A stretch of DNA of 64,000 nucleotides from Bacteroidia bacterium (GTDB lineage Bacteria > Bacteroidota > Bacteroidia > SXHM01): contig JAJVIC010000006.1 in the NCBI GenBank assembly GCA_022072225.1, positions 261,785-325,784 of the forward strand. The letters run 5' to 3'. The stretch's first letter is position 1. Each line of letters opens with the position of its first letter. The translations under genes were made by a program, and so were the position numbers. The notes beneath the pieces were generated by a model. It was not told the origin of the DNA and did not search any database. It saw only the letters and a list, made by a program, of their open reading frames with translations. Of the stretch, positions 44,228-52,171 are shown piece after piece.

Positions 44228-45325
44228 ATGGAACCGACAACTTTAATAGCGCAACCTCCTGTGAAAGATAAAAAAGGCAAACGCAGAAAAATAACAGTGG
44301 CAGTTACAGGCTTGAACGCTATTGACAGTCCGGGCCCGGGTGTGGCGGTTATCCGTGCCCTGCGTGAAAGTTCAGAATACGAAGTACGCATCATCGGCTT
44401 GAGCTACGAAACGCTGGAGCCCGGAATTTACATGCACGAGCTGGTTGATAAAACTTATCAAATTCCTTTCCCTTCTGCCGGCATTGACAATATTTACGAG
44501 CGGCTGGAATACATTACGTCAGTTGAAAAGATAGATGTGCTGTTTCCCAACTTTGATGCAGAGCTGTATAACTTTATCAAGATGGCAGATAAGTTGAAGC
44601 AGGAACTGAGCATCCACACCTTTTTACCGACAATGGACCAGTTCGAGGCGCGCCATAAATCAAACCTTGTAGAATACGGTAAGAAAAACGGTATCAGCGT
44701 ACCCAACAGCAAAATGATTTTCAGCACTGCCGAAATTCCTTCGCTTACCAAAGAGTTTACCTACCCTATGGTGGTAAAAGGAAAATTCTACGAAGCGGCA
44801 ATAGCCTACAACCCCGACCAGGTGGCGAGCCACTTCAATAAAATAAGCGCTAAATGGGGCTTGCCGATTATCATTCAGCAGTTTGTTCATGGAGCTGAAG
44901 TGAATGTTTGCGCTATCGGTGATGGCAAAGGAAATACCATTGGAGCTGTTCCCATGCGCAAGCAATACATTACCGACAAAGGAAAAGCCTGGGCAGGAAT
45001 TGCGCTGGACGATGAAAAATTACTGGAAGAAACCCGCAAACTTTTTGCCGCCACCAAATGGCGCGGTGGCTTGGAACTGGAATACATAAAAACCAGCGAT
45101 GATGAGTATTACCTGCTGGAAATAAATCCCCGATTTCCCGCATGGGTGTACCTTACCGTAGGCTGCGGACAAAATCAACCCGAGGCATATGTTAAACTTG
45201 CGCTCGGTGAGTCAGTCCAACCCATGACCAAATACGATGTAGGCAAAATGTTTATCCGCTACTCATGGGATATGATAGTGGGACTGGATGAATTTGAAAA
45301 AATATCAACTTTAGGAGAATTATAA
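44228..45325 (+). CDS. ATP-grasp ligase (CarB/PylC-like)
   Basis: A 365-residue ATP-grasp enzyme. The N-terminal Rossmann-like preATP domain has ITVAVTGLNAIDSPGPGVAVIRALRE; the ATP-grasp core has VVKGKFYEAAIAY (nucleotide Lys), QQFVHGAEVNVCAIG and the Mg-binding LEYIKTSDDEYYLLEINPRFP. It is closest in pattern to the CarB/PylC-like group, which ligate a carboxylate (via acylphosphate) to an amine; substrate unknown. The residues AWVYLTVGCGQNQPEAYVKLAL after the Mg site are conserved-looking. Coupled to PqqD-like gene (1-bp gap) and to the decarboxylase gene (9-bp gap). Confidence 0.88.
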   Translation: MEPTTLIAQPPVKDKKGKRRKITVAVTGLNAIDSPGPGVAVIRALRESSEYEVRIIGLSYETLEPGIYMHELVDKTYQIPFPSAGIDNIYERLEYITSVEKIDVLFPNFDAELYNFIKMADKLKQELSIHTFLPTMDQFEARHKSNLVEYGKKNGISVPNSKMIFSTAEIPSLTKEFTYPMVVKGKFYEAAIAYNPDQVASHFNKISAKWGLPIIIQQFVHGAEVNVCAIGDGKGNTIGAVPMRKQYITDKGKAWAGIALDDEKLLEETRKLFAATKWRGGLELEYIKTSDDEYYLLEINPRFPAWVYLTVGCGQNQPEAYVKLALGESVQPMTKYDVGKMFIRYSWDMIVGLDEFEKISTLGEL

Positions 45326-45334
45326 AAAGAAAAT

Positions 45335-46693
45335 ATGGCAAAGCTGCAATACGAACGTCCGCTGATTCAAAAACTGAACACCGGCACAATGAATAAATTC
45401 GGAACACGCACCGAATACCGCCCTTTCACAGAAATTGACGGAGCAAAAGTGCAAGACTTAATAAAGGACTACGGCTCACCGTTGTTTGTAATTTCTGAAA
45501 AAACCATACGTGATAAATACAACGATGCGAACCGTGCTTTCAAAACCCGCTACCCGAAAGTGCAGTTTGCGTGGAGTTACAAAACCAATTACATCAGCGC
45601 GGTTTGTAATGTATATCATCAGTTAGGTTCATGGGCTGAAGTGGTTTCGGGTTTTGAATACAACAAAGCCTTGAAAAGCGGTGTGCCCGGAAACAAAATC
45701 ATTTTCAACGGACCCGACAAAACGGTGGAAGAATTAAAACTGGCGATTGAAAATAATTCACTCATTCATATTGACCACCTGGATGAACTCTACACAATTA
45801 TTGAGTTAACCAACGAAATAAATAAACGTCCGAAAGTTGCAATACGAGTAAATATGGACACCGGTATTTACCCCATGTGGGACCGCTTTGGTTTCAATTA
45901 CGAAAACGGTCAAGCATGGGATGCCATCAACAAAATTGTGCTCACCGATAAAATGGATTTGGTGGGTTTGCATTGCCACATCGGAACATTTATGTTGGCG
46001 CCAAGTGCTTATGGAATGGGAGCTTCCAAACTTTCAGAATTGGCATTGGCAATTCGCAAGAAATACGGAAAAACCATTCAATACATTGATATGGGTGGAG
46101 GTTTTGCGTCTAAAAATACGCTGAAAGGCTCGTTCCTTTCTGGCGCAGATACAACTCCACCGATTGATGATTACGCAGAAGCAATCACCACTGCAATTTT
46201 AAATGCAGGTTTCTTGGAAGAAGAATTACCAACATTGTATTTGGAAACCGGAAGAGCCTTGATTGATGAAGCAGGTTATTTGCTCGGAACGGTTATTTCC
46301 AACAAACGTTTGTCGGATGGACGCAAAGCTACCATCATGGATTTTGGTGTGAACATTTTATTCACCGCTTTCTGGTATGATCATAAAATAACTCCTGCTC
46401 AAGAGTTTAGTCACTACACCGAAAATTCGGTGATGTATGGACCACTTTGCATGAACATTGATGTAGTGCGTGAAAATGTAACATTACCCCCAATGAAAAA
46501 AGGCGACCATGTGGTAGTACATACTGTTGGCGCCTACAACATGACACAATGGATGCAGTTTATTTCATTGCGTCCTGCGGTGGTGATGGTTGACCTGCAA
46601 GGCAAGGCACACCTTATCCGCAAACGCGAAACACTTTCAAACATTGATGCCAGTGAAGAAATGCCGGTGTATCTGAAAGAGTTTAAGTTGTAA
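45335..46693 (+). CDS. Fold-III PLP-dependent decarboxylase (LysA/DAPDC-like)
   Basis: A 452-residue alanine-racemase-fold enzyme of the diaminopimelate/ornithine decarboxylase superfamily. PLP Lys in FAWSYKTNY, HCHIGT (typical HIGS), the Gly-rich phosphate loop DMGGGF, LETGRALIDEAG (EPGR equivalent, with Pro replaced by Thr), GPLCMNID (catalytic Cys and Asp) and GAYN near the end. All key active-site residues are present, so it should be active, but differences from standard LysA (HIGT, ETGR, context) argue for another substrate. Part of the PqqD/ATP-grasp operon. Confidence 0.88.
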   Translation: MAKLQYERPLIQKLNTGTMNKFGTRTEYRPFTEIDGAKVQDLIKDYGSPLFVISEKTIRDKYNDANRAFKTRYPKVQFAWSYKTNYISAVCNVYHQLGSWAEVVSGFEYNKALKSGVPGNKIIFNGPDKTVEELKLAIENNSLIHIDHLDELYTIIELTNEINKRPKVAIRVNMDTGIYPMWDRFGFNYENGQAWDAINKIVLTDKMDLVGLHCHIGTFMLAPSAYGMGASKLSELALAIRKKYGKTIQYIDMGGGFASKNTLKGSFLSGADTTPPIDDYAEAITTAILNAGFLEEELPTLYLETGRALIDEAGYLLGTVISNKRLSDGRKATIMDFGVNILFTAFWYDHKITPAQEFSHYTENSVMYGPLCMNIDVVRENVTLPPMKKGDHVVVHTVGAYNMTQWMQFISLRPAVVMVDLQGKAHLIRKRETLSNIDASEEMPVYLKEFKL

Positions 46694-46719
46694 TTGTTAC
46701 GTTTGCGAGTAGTTGTTTT

Positions 46720-46742
46720 GTCACCCTGAGCGTAGTCGAAGC
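46720..46742. repeat. GTCACCCTGAGCGTAGTCGAAG dispersed element (22-23 bp)
   Basis: GTCACCCTGAGCGTAGTC and GAAG in the gap between the decarboxylase and transporter genes. It is of the same GTCAYNCTGA class as the elements at 24691 and 48940 and explains why the longer frame of the next gene starts with HPERSRSV-like residues. Confidence 0.7.
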
Positions 46743-46757
46743 GTTTTATCCACACAC

Positions 46758-48932
46758 ATGAATCCACGTCAATTCGCAAAGCTCTTTTTCTCCGGAGTAA
46801 TCAACAGTTATTCGCAGATATTTTTCAGCAATAACAAATGGTTTGCGCTGCTGCTGATGCTCACTTCTTTCATTGACCCGTATGCCGGTTTGGGTGGAAT
46901 TGTGGCGGTGGTGGTCAGCAACCTGTTTGCTTATTACATTGGCTTAAGCCCTGATAATATCCGCAATGGAGTGTATGGCTTTAACTCCGCCATGATAGGA
47001 ATGGTGCTAGGTGTTTATTTCAAACTCAGTGCCGAATCAATTTTGATTTTATGCATGGCCTCGCTGTTCAGTTTATTGCTGACAGCAGCCTTTCTTGCAT
47101 GGGCAGCAAAGTATGGAGTTCCTTTCATGAGCTTTCCTTTTCTCATTTGCATCTGGACAGTATTGCTTACCACACGAACCTATTCTTCACTTGAATTAAG
47201 CGAGCGTGGAATATATACCATTAACGAACTCTGGTTTCTTGGTGGTGAAAACCTGGTGGGTTTTTACAACTTCATGAATGACCCGTCAATTCCGCAATAT
47301 ATGGAGGTTTACCTCAAATCATTGGGAGCTATCTTCTTTCAATACAATTTAATTGCAGGTGCTTTGATCTTCATCAGCATGTTGATTTTCTCGCGCATTT
47401 CGTTGGTGCTTTCTATTGTTGGTTTTGCAACAGGCTATGCTTATTATAAAATAACGGGCGCTGATTTTACGCAACTGCAATATAGCTATATCGGATTTAA
47501 TTTTATTCTTTCGTCCATTGCGTTGGGCGGATTTTTTCTCATTCCATCACCGCGTTCTTTTCTGGTGGTTTTGCTTTCCATTCCCTTGATTGCATTACTG
47601 ATTGGTGCTTGCGCTTACGTTTTTGGAACGTTTCAATTGCCAACGTATTCGCTGCCGTTCAACATTATTGTGATGCTGGTTTTGTATGTGTTGCAATTGC
47701 GTTATGTGAATTACGGACCTTTCCTTGTGCAGGAACAATTTTTCTCACCAGAGAAAAATCTCTACAGCTTTTTATACCGCACAGAACGTTACTACAATCA
47801 AACTTATTATCACATTCATCTTCCGTTTTTCGGTGAGTGGAAAGTCTCGCAGGGGCATGCCGGAAACATTACCCACAAAGGCGATTGGAAGGAAGCATGG
47901 GACTTTGTGGTAACCGATGAACAGGGCAAAACCTGGCGCGCATCCGGAACAAACGTTACTGATTTCTATTGCTACAATCTTCCTGTGTTGGCACCGCAGG
48001 CAGGTTATATCATCAAGATTGAAGACAATCTTGATGACAATACTATTGGTGGTGTTGACCTTGAGCACAACTGGGGAAACACAATTATTATTAAACACGG
48101 TGAAGACCTTTACAGCAAAATAAGCCACATCAAAAAAGGAACTTTTAAAGTTAAGGAAGGTGATTATGTTTATAAAGGCGATGTGCTGGCAACTTGCGGA
48201 AACAGTGGCCGTTCACCCGAACCGCATATTCACTTTCAACTTCAGGTCACACCTTTTGTTGCGTCAAAAACCATTAAGTATCCCATCAGTTATTATGTAA
48301 GCAAAAACAAAAATGCTTACGAATTTCACTCGTTTGATTATCCAAAAGAAGGTGAAACAATTTCGCGCGTTGCAGGAACTAAACTGCTGAAAGACGCATT
48401 CTATTTTATTCCCGGAAAAAGTATTTCATGGAATTTTGAAGGTGAAATTATTGAGTGGGATATTTTCACCAATGCCTATAACCAGGCATATATTTATTGC
48501 AGGAAAACCAATAGTGTTGCCTACTATGTAAATAACGATACGCTGCATTACTTTACCGAATTTTATGGCGACAAAAAATCTTTGCTCTATTATTTTTACC
48601 TCGGTGCGCACAAAATTTTACTTGGCTATTATCAGAATTTAGAAGTGAATGATTTGCTTCCGGTGGAGGGCTTTTATTCAGGCCCTGCTAAGTTTCTTCA
48701 GGATTTTATTGCACCGTTTTATATTTTCCTGAAGACAAAATATGTTTCACGTTTTGTGTCGGTTGATGATATAAATCACCCGCAGCAGATTAAACTAAGT
48801 TCGATTGCCGAAGTCAGAGCATACGGAATGGAGAACAGGAAAATTGAGTTTGAGTTTATGTTGAGCGAAAATAAAATTTCATCATTCACCATTACCGAGA
48901 AAGGAAAGAAAAGAGAAGCGGTATGCGTTTGA
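46758..48932 (+). CDS. Urea transporter fused to an M23 peptidase domain
   Basis: A 724-residue fusion; start at the ATG at 46758 after the dispersed repeat. Residues about 1-330 form a urea-transporter (UT/SLC14) domain of about ten TM helices with IDPYAGLGGIVAVVVSNLFAY and the NGVYGFNSAMIGMVLG signature. After VNYGPFLVQEQFFSPEKN comes an M23-like domain with His/Asp in THKGDWKEAWDF (about 371), SKISHIKKG and the HxH in EPHIHFQL (about 489), so the zinc site looks complete. A beta-rich C-terminal region follows (about 520-724). Such UT-M23 fusions occur in other Bacteroidota and Gammaproteobacteria; the reason is unknown. It overlaps the next gene by 10 bp. Confidence 0.9.
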   Translation: MNPRQFAKLFFSGVINSYSQIFFSNNKWFALLLMLTSFIDPYAGLGGIVAVVVSNLFAYYIGLSPDNIRNGVYGFNSAMIGMVLGVYFKLSAESILILCMASLFSLLLTAAFLAWAAKYGVPFMSFPFLICIWTVLLTTRTYSSLELSERGIYTINELWFLGGENLVGFYNFMNDPSIPQYMEVYLKSLGAIFFQYNLIAGALIFISMLIFSRISLVLSIVGFATGYAYYKITGADFTQLQYSYIGFNFILSSIALGGFFLIPSPRSFLVVLLSIPLIALLIGACAYVFGTFQLPTYSLPFNIIVMLVLYVLQLRYVNYGPFLVQEQFFSPEKNLYSFLYRTERYYNQTYYHIHLPFFGEWKVSQGHAGNITHKGDWKEAWDFVVTDEQGKTWRASGTNVTDFYCYNLPVLAPQAGYIIKIEDNLDDNTIGGVDLEHNWGNTIIIKHGEDLYSKISHIKKGTFKVKEGDYVYKGDVLATCGNSGRSPEPHIHFQLQVTPFVASKTIKYPISYYVSKNKNAYEFHSFDYPKEGETISRVAGTKLLKDAFYFIPGKSISWNFEGEIIEWDIFTNAYNQAYIYCRKTNSVAYYVNNDTLHYFTEFYGDKKSLLYYFYLGAHKILLGYYQNLEVNDLLPVEGFYSGPAKFLQDFIAPFYIFLKTKYVSRFVSVDDINHPQQIKLSSIAEVRAYGMENRKIEFEFMLSENKISSFTITEKGKKREAVCV

Positions 48933-50164
48933 TTGATGTCGTCATTCCGAACTTGTTTCGGAATCTATACACTATAAAAACTCTGTGCCTCTGTGCCTCT
49001 GTGGTGATTACTAATTTCTCTCGCGCACAAACACTTTCTTTCACCGAAGTTGACAAAACAAGTTACCGGCTATACACCGAACAAAAATGGGATTCCCTCA
49101 TTGATTACGTTCTCGAAGCTAACAAAGCCGGAATAGATTATTATTATTTACAGGCGCGGCTTGGTGCAGCATTGTATGAAAAGAAAAAATACCGCAGCGC
49201 GGCTTTCAGTTTTCAGAAAGCATTGAAATACAATTCGAGTGACATCTATGCAAAAAATACACTTTACTATAGTTTGCTCAATTCAGGAAATATCACTGCT
49301 TCTCGTTACCTGAGCAGTAAATCAGAATACATTAAAAGTTCAACTGATTCGCTTGGCTACAACAAAATGGGTTTTGTTTATTTGGAAGGAGGAGTGAAGA
49401 TTTGCAATAAAAAAGAACCGCTGGGAAATATGACTTATTTCAATTTAGGATTAAGGCATAGCGCTGGAAGAAGAATTACATTTTATCATGCATTCTCATA
49501 TTTAGGCCAAACCAAGCATTTTCAAGATATCAAACAGTATAATTATTATCTCGGTGCGTGGATTCAATTGGGTGTGAATTGGAAAATTTGTCCTTCAGCA
49601 CATTTCTTTTGGATAAATACCAGTGAACAAACAGAGACGCCTCCCGGACCACCGCGCCCAAGGTTGCGTGCAAGCACTGCAAATGAACAGGCTTTTTCAT
49701 TGGTGTTGCAGCGCTCCTTCAGGCTTTTCGATATAGGCGCAATGGCAAGCTACAATAATTTCGACAGCATTTCTGCCGCCCAGTTGGGAGGATACTTGAC
49801 ATTATATCCATTTGGAAGTAACGTGTTCAGTGCAACTACAACAGTTGTATATCACACACGAAAAATGTCGGCTTACCAAACTATTTTTAAAGAATCAATG
49901 AATTTAAGATTGGTTAAATTTCTTTGGCTTACCGGTGAGTTTGCATACGGCAATGAGCAGGTGCAATTTAACCCTGAGGCCGGGTTTCCCGCTAACAATA
50001 GTCTTGATCCCAATAATTACCGATATTCAATATTATTAACTTCGCCTATCTCAAAATCGGTTTCGCTCTATGGGTTTTATCAGCACGAAGACAAAAACGA
50101 AAACAATACCAACGTTCCTTATACTTTTAACTCACTAATTTTCGGACTAAAAATCAGACTATGA
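48923..50164 (+). CDS. TPR-plus-beta-barrel outer-membrane protein
   Basis: A 413-residue exported protein. The leader is built from two dispersed repeats: VVIPNLFRNL (element at 48940-48965) and TLCLCASVV (element at 48981-49009), ending NFSRAQ. A short TPR segment (about 40-130; LQARLGAALYEKKKYRSAAFSFQKALKYN) precedes a YaiO-like beta-barrel (about 150-413; TYFNLGLRHSAGRRITFYHAFSYLG, ending FNSLIFGLKIRL). Probably an outer-membrane channel or assembly protein working with the transporter-peptidase. Overlaps both neighbours (10 bp upstream, 4 bp downstream). Confidence 0.8.
   Translation: MRLIDVVIPNLFRNLYTIKTLCLCASVVITNFSRAQTLSFTEVDKTSYRLYTEQKWDSLIDYVLEANKAGIDYYYLQARLGAALYEKKKYRSAAFSFQKALKYNSSDIYAKNTLYYSLLNSGNITASRYLSSKSEYIKSSTDSLGYNKMGFVYLEGGVKICNKKEPLGNMTYFNLGLRHSAGRRITFYHAFSYLGQTKHFQDIKQYNYYLGAWIQLGVNWKICPSAHFFWINTSEQTETPPGPPRPRLRASTANEQAFSLVLQRSFRLFDIGAMASYNNFDSISAAQLGGYLTLYPFGSNVFSATTTVVYHTRKMSAYQTIFKESMNLRLVKFLWLTGEFAYGNEQVQFNPEAGFPANNSLDPNNYRYSILLTSPISKSVSLYGFYQHEDKNENNTNVPYTFNSLIFGLKIRL
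48940..48965. repeat. GTCATTCCGAAC palindromic element inside a signal-peptide coding region
   Basis: CGTCATTCCGAACTTGTT followed by TCGGAATC; arms ATTCCGAA / TTCGGAAT are perfectly complementary. It encodes VVIPNLFRNL of the leader. Confidence 0.8.
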
Positions 50165-50772
50165 ACAAACAATCTTCCTTACTTCTTGTTTCTTGCTTCT
50201 TGTTTCTTGCTTCTTACGCCCAAGACGACAAAATCGCAATTGCATTTAAAAACAGCTACGCCAACGAAACTTCTGCTGATTACACCAAAGCAATTCAGAA
50301 TATAAAAGAGGTTTATGCTGCCGATAATTATGAAATAAATTTGCGTCTCGGCTGGCTGCATTACATGGGCGGCTTATTCACCGAATCGCAAACCTATTAC
50401 CAGACTGCCATGAATTTAAAACCGTATTCAGTTGAAGCGAAATTCGGTTACGTATATCCTGCTGCTGCACTCGGTAACTGGGAGCAAGTCAAAAAACAAT
50501 ACTTAGATATTCTGAAAATCGATGCTAATAATACCACTGCACTATACCGCCTTGGCCTGATTTATTATGGTGCGGAAGATTACATGAAAGCCTTTACCAA
50601 TTTTGAAAAAGTAGTGAACCTTTATCCGTTCGATTATGACTCATTGCTGATGCTTGCCTGGTCAAATTTCAAACTCGGTAAAACCCGTGAAGCAAAAATT
50701 CTATTTCAAAAAGTATTGTGGGCTTCACCTTCTGATGCAAGCGCATTGGAAGGGTTGGGGTATATCAAGTAA
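50161..50772 (+). CDS. Exported TPR protein
   Basis: A 203-residue exported protein with a short leader (QSSLLLVSCFLFLASYAQ) encoded by two exact 14-bp copies of TTCTTGTTTCTTGC (50183-50210). The rest is about five TPR units (AIQNIKEVYAADNYEINLRLGWLHYMGG, ALYRLGLIYYGAEDYMKAFTNFEKVV). Last gene of the PqqD/ATP-grasp operon, overlapping the barrel gene by 4 bp; it likely cooperates with the preceding TPR-barrel protein in the periplasm. Confidence 0.82.
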   Translation: MNKQSSLLLVSCFLFLASYAQDDKIAIAFKNSYANETSADYTKAIQNIKEVYAADNYEINLRLGWLHYMGGLFTESQTYYQTAMNLKPYSVEAKFGYVYPAAALGNWEQVKKQYLDILKIDANNTTALYRLGLIYYGAEDYMKAFTNFEKVVNLYPFDYDSLLMLAWSNFKLGKTREAKILFQKVLWASPSDASALEGLGYIK

Positions 50773-50779
50773 AAAGAAT

Positions 50780-51718
50780 TTACCTCTTCTTGCTTTTCAA
50801 ATTTAGTTTATCTCCAACCTTTGGTTCTGTTCCAGCAACCATGTTGTTTTTCTTGTAAAGCGTTTTCAGTTTTATACCATGTTGCTGTGAAATATCACGC
50901 ATGGTTTCACCTTGCTTTACAACGTGAAACTCCTCATCTCCTTTGTATCGCTTTGGTTGCAGATAAATTTTTTGTCCGGGAATTAAGGTGTCATCTTTAC
51001 TCAGGTCGTTATATTTTAAAATCTGCCACAATACCATCTCATGTTTCTTGCAGATGGAAAAATAAGTATCTCCCGGCTGTACCGTAATATATTTGATACG
51101 GTTGTGCAGTAATATTTTTCCGGCTGTAGCAGTGCTTGTTGCATCTGATTTAACCGTATTTTCTTCTACAATCAGTTTGTCAAAATCTTTTGGAACTTCC
51201 GTAAGTAAATCATATTGATGCAATTGATTCTCCTCTATTATTTTAATCAGCAATTCAGGATATTTAGGATTGGTTGCGTATCCTGCATCTTTTAAACCTT
51301 TTGCCCAACCTTTGTAATCGGTCTTCTCTAATTGAAAAAGTCCGGCATAGCGACTGCGCGTTTTTAAAAACTGAGAGTGGTCGTCATACGAATCGAAAAC
51401 AGATTTATAAACACGGAAACATTCGCCTTTGTGGTCATCATCCATGTAGAACTTTTCGCCTGTCCATTCATGACATTTAATGCCAAAATGGTTGTTGGCT
51501 TTCCGTGCAAGTGTGCTGTTACCATCACCTGATTCCAAAATTCCCTGAGAAAGCGTGATGCTTGCAGGAACACCGCTGATCAACATTTCCTTCACAGCAG
51601 CCCCCCGATACATACTAATGTAATCTTGCCGCGAATAGCGTTCCTCTGCAGGCTGGGTTTGTGCAACCGAACTTGCAACCAAAATAAAAATAAAGGAAAG
51701 TGAAAGAAACCTTTTCAT
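50780..51718 (-). CDS. Glucosaminidase with two LysM domains
   Basis: A 312-residue secreted cell-wall hydrolase. Leader (FLSLSFIFILVASSVAQ), a glucosaminidase/FlgJ-type domain (about 25-165; SGVPASITLSQGILESGDGNSTLARKANNHFGIKCH with the catalytic Glu in ILESGDG) and two LysM peptidoglycan-binding modules (about 205-255, YITVQPGDTYFSICKKH; about 262-310, FHVVKQGETMRDISQQHG). Cleaves N-acetylglucosaminyl bonds in peptidoglycan in its family. Convergent with the TPR gene (7-bp gap). Confidence 0.93.
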   Translation of the reverse strand: MKRFLSLSFIFILVASSVAQTQPAEERYSRQDYISMYRGAAVKEMLISGVPASITLSQGILESGDGNSTLARKANNHFGIKCHEWTGEKFYMDDDHKGECFRVYKSVFDSYDDHSQFLKTRSRYAGLFQLEKTDYKGWAKGLKDAGYATNPKYPELLIKIIEENQLHQYDLLTEVPKDFDKLIVEENTVKSDATSTATAGKILLHNRIKYITVQPGDTYFSICKKHEMVLWQILKYNDLSKDDTLIPGQKIYLQPKRYKGDEEFHVVKQGETMRDISQQHGIKLKTLYKKNNMVAGTEPKVGDKLNLKSKKR

Positions 51719-51810
51719 CAGTATTCAAAAGTACCCTGACTATGGTAACGGAAAATAAGTGCTTTTCTTATTTTTTCACAAACACATGTTAATCGGTTTG
51801 CTTTAAAGAA

Positions 51811-51859
51811 CTCCTCTGCGTTCTTTGCGGGCTGCTCCTCTGCACCCTTTGCGGTTAAA
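51811..51859. repeat. CTTTGCGG dispersed element
   Basis: CTCCTCTGCGTTCTTTGCGG and CTCCTCTGCACCCTTTGCGG, two tandem half-copies of the family described at 615-668, between convergent-free minus-strand genes. Confidence 0.6.
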
Positions 51860-51870
51860 GGCTGTTTTGA

Positions 51871-52170
51871 TTACACCACCTCCATCAGCGAGCGGAATGC
51901 AACAAATTTATCTCGGTATTTGTCCATCACTTCTTTTTGCAAAGCAGGAGCATGAAGACTTTGATATTCTTCATAATCTGCCATATTCTTCAGCGTGTAT
52001 TGAATAGTATAGCTTGTTCCGCTCTCTTCTTCCACCATCAAACGGCACATACGGTTGTCAAGAAAATAGCCGGTTGCCATCACTCTCGGAATGTGTTCGT
52101 TCTTCATCCATTCCACCCACTCGAGGTGAACATCGTCTTCAATGTTTATGGTTACGTTGTAGATTATCAT
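51871..52170 (-). CDS. DUF4286 family protein
   Basis: A 99-residue cytoplasmic protein of the DUF4286 family (dimeric alpha-beta barrel-like): MIIYNVTINIEDDVHLEWVEWM, HIPRVMATGYF, YTIQYTLKNMADYEEYQ and a C-terminal helix FVAFRSLMEVV. Function unknown. Gap to the upstream TPR gene is 1 bp, so it is the last gene of the serS operon on the minus strand. Confidence 0.9.
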   Translation of the reverse strand: MIIYNVTINIEDDVHLEWVEWMKNEHIPRVMATGYFLDNRMCRLMVEEESGTSYTIQYTLKNMADYEEYQSLHAPALQKEVMDKYRDKFVAFRSLMEVV

Positions 52171-52171
52171 G

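Noticed and set aside
45335-46693. Naming the decarboxylase lysA
   Set aside because: The fold and active site fit, but motif changes and operon context make diaminopimelate decarboxylase uncertain; no symbol given.
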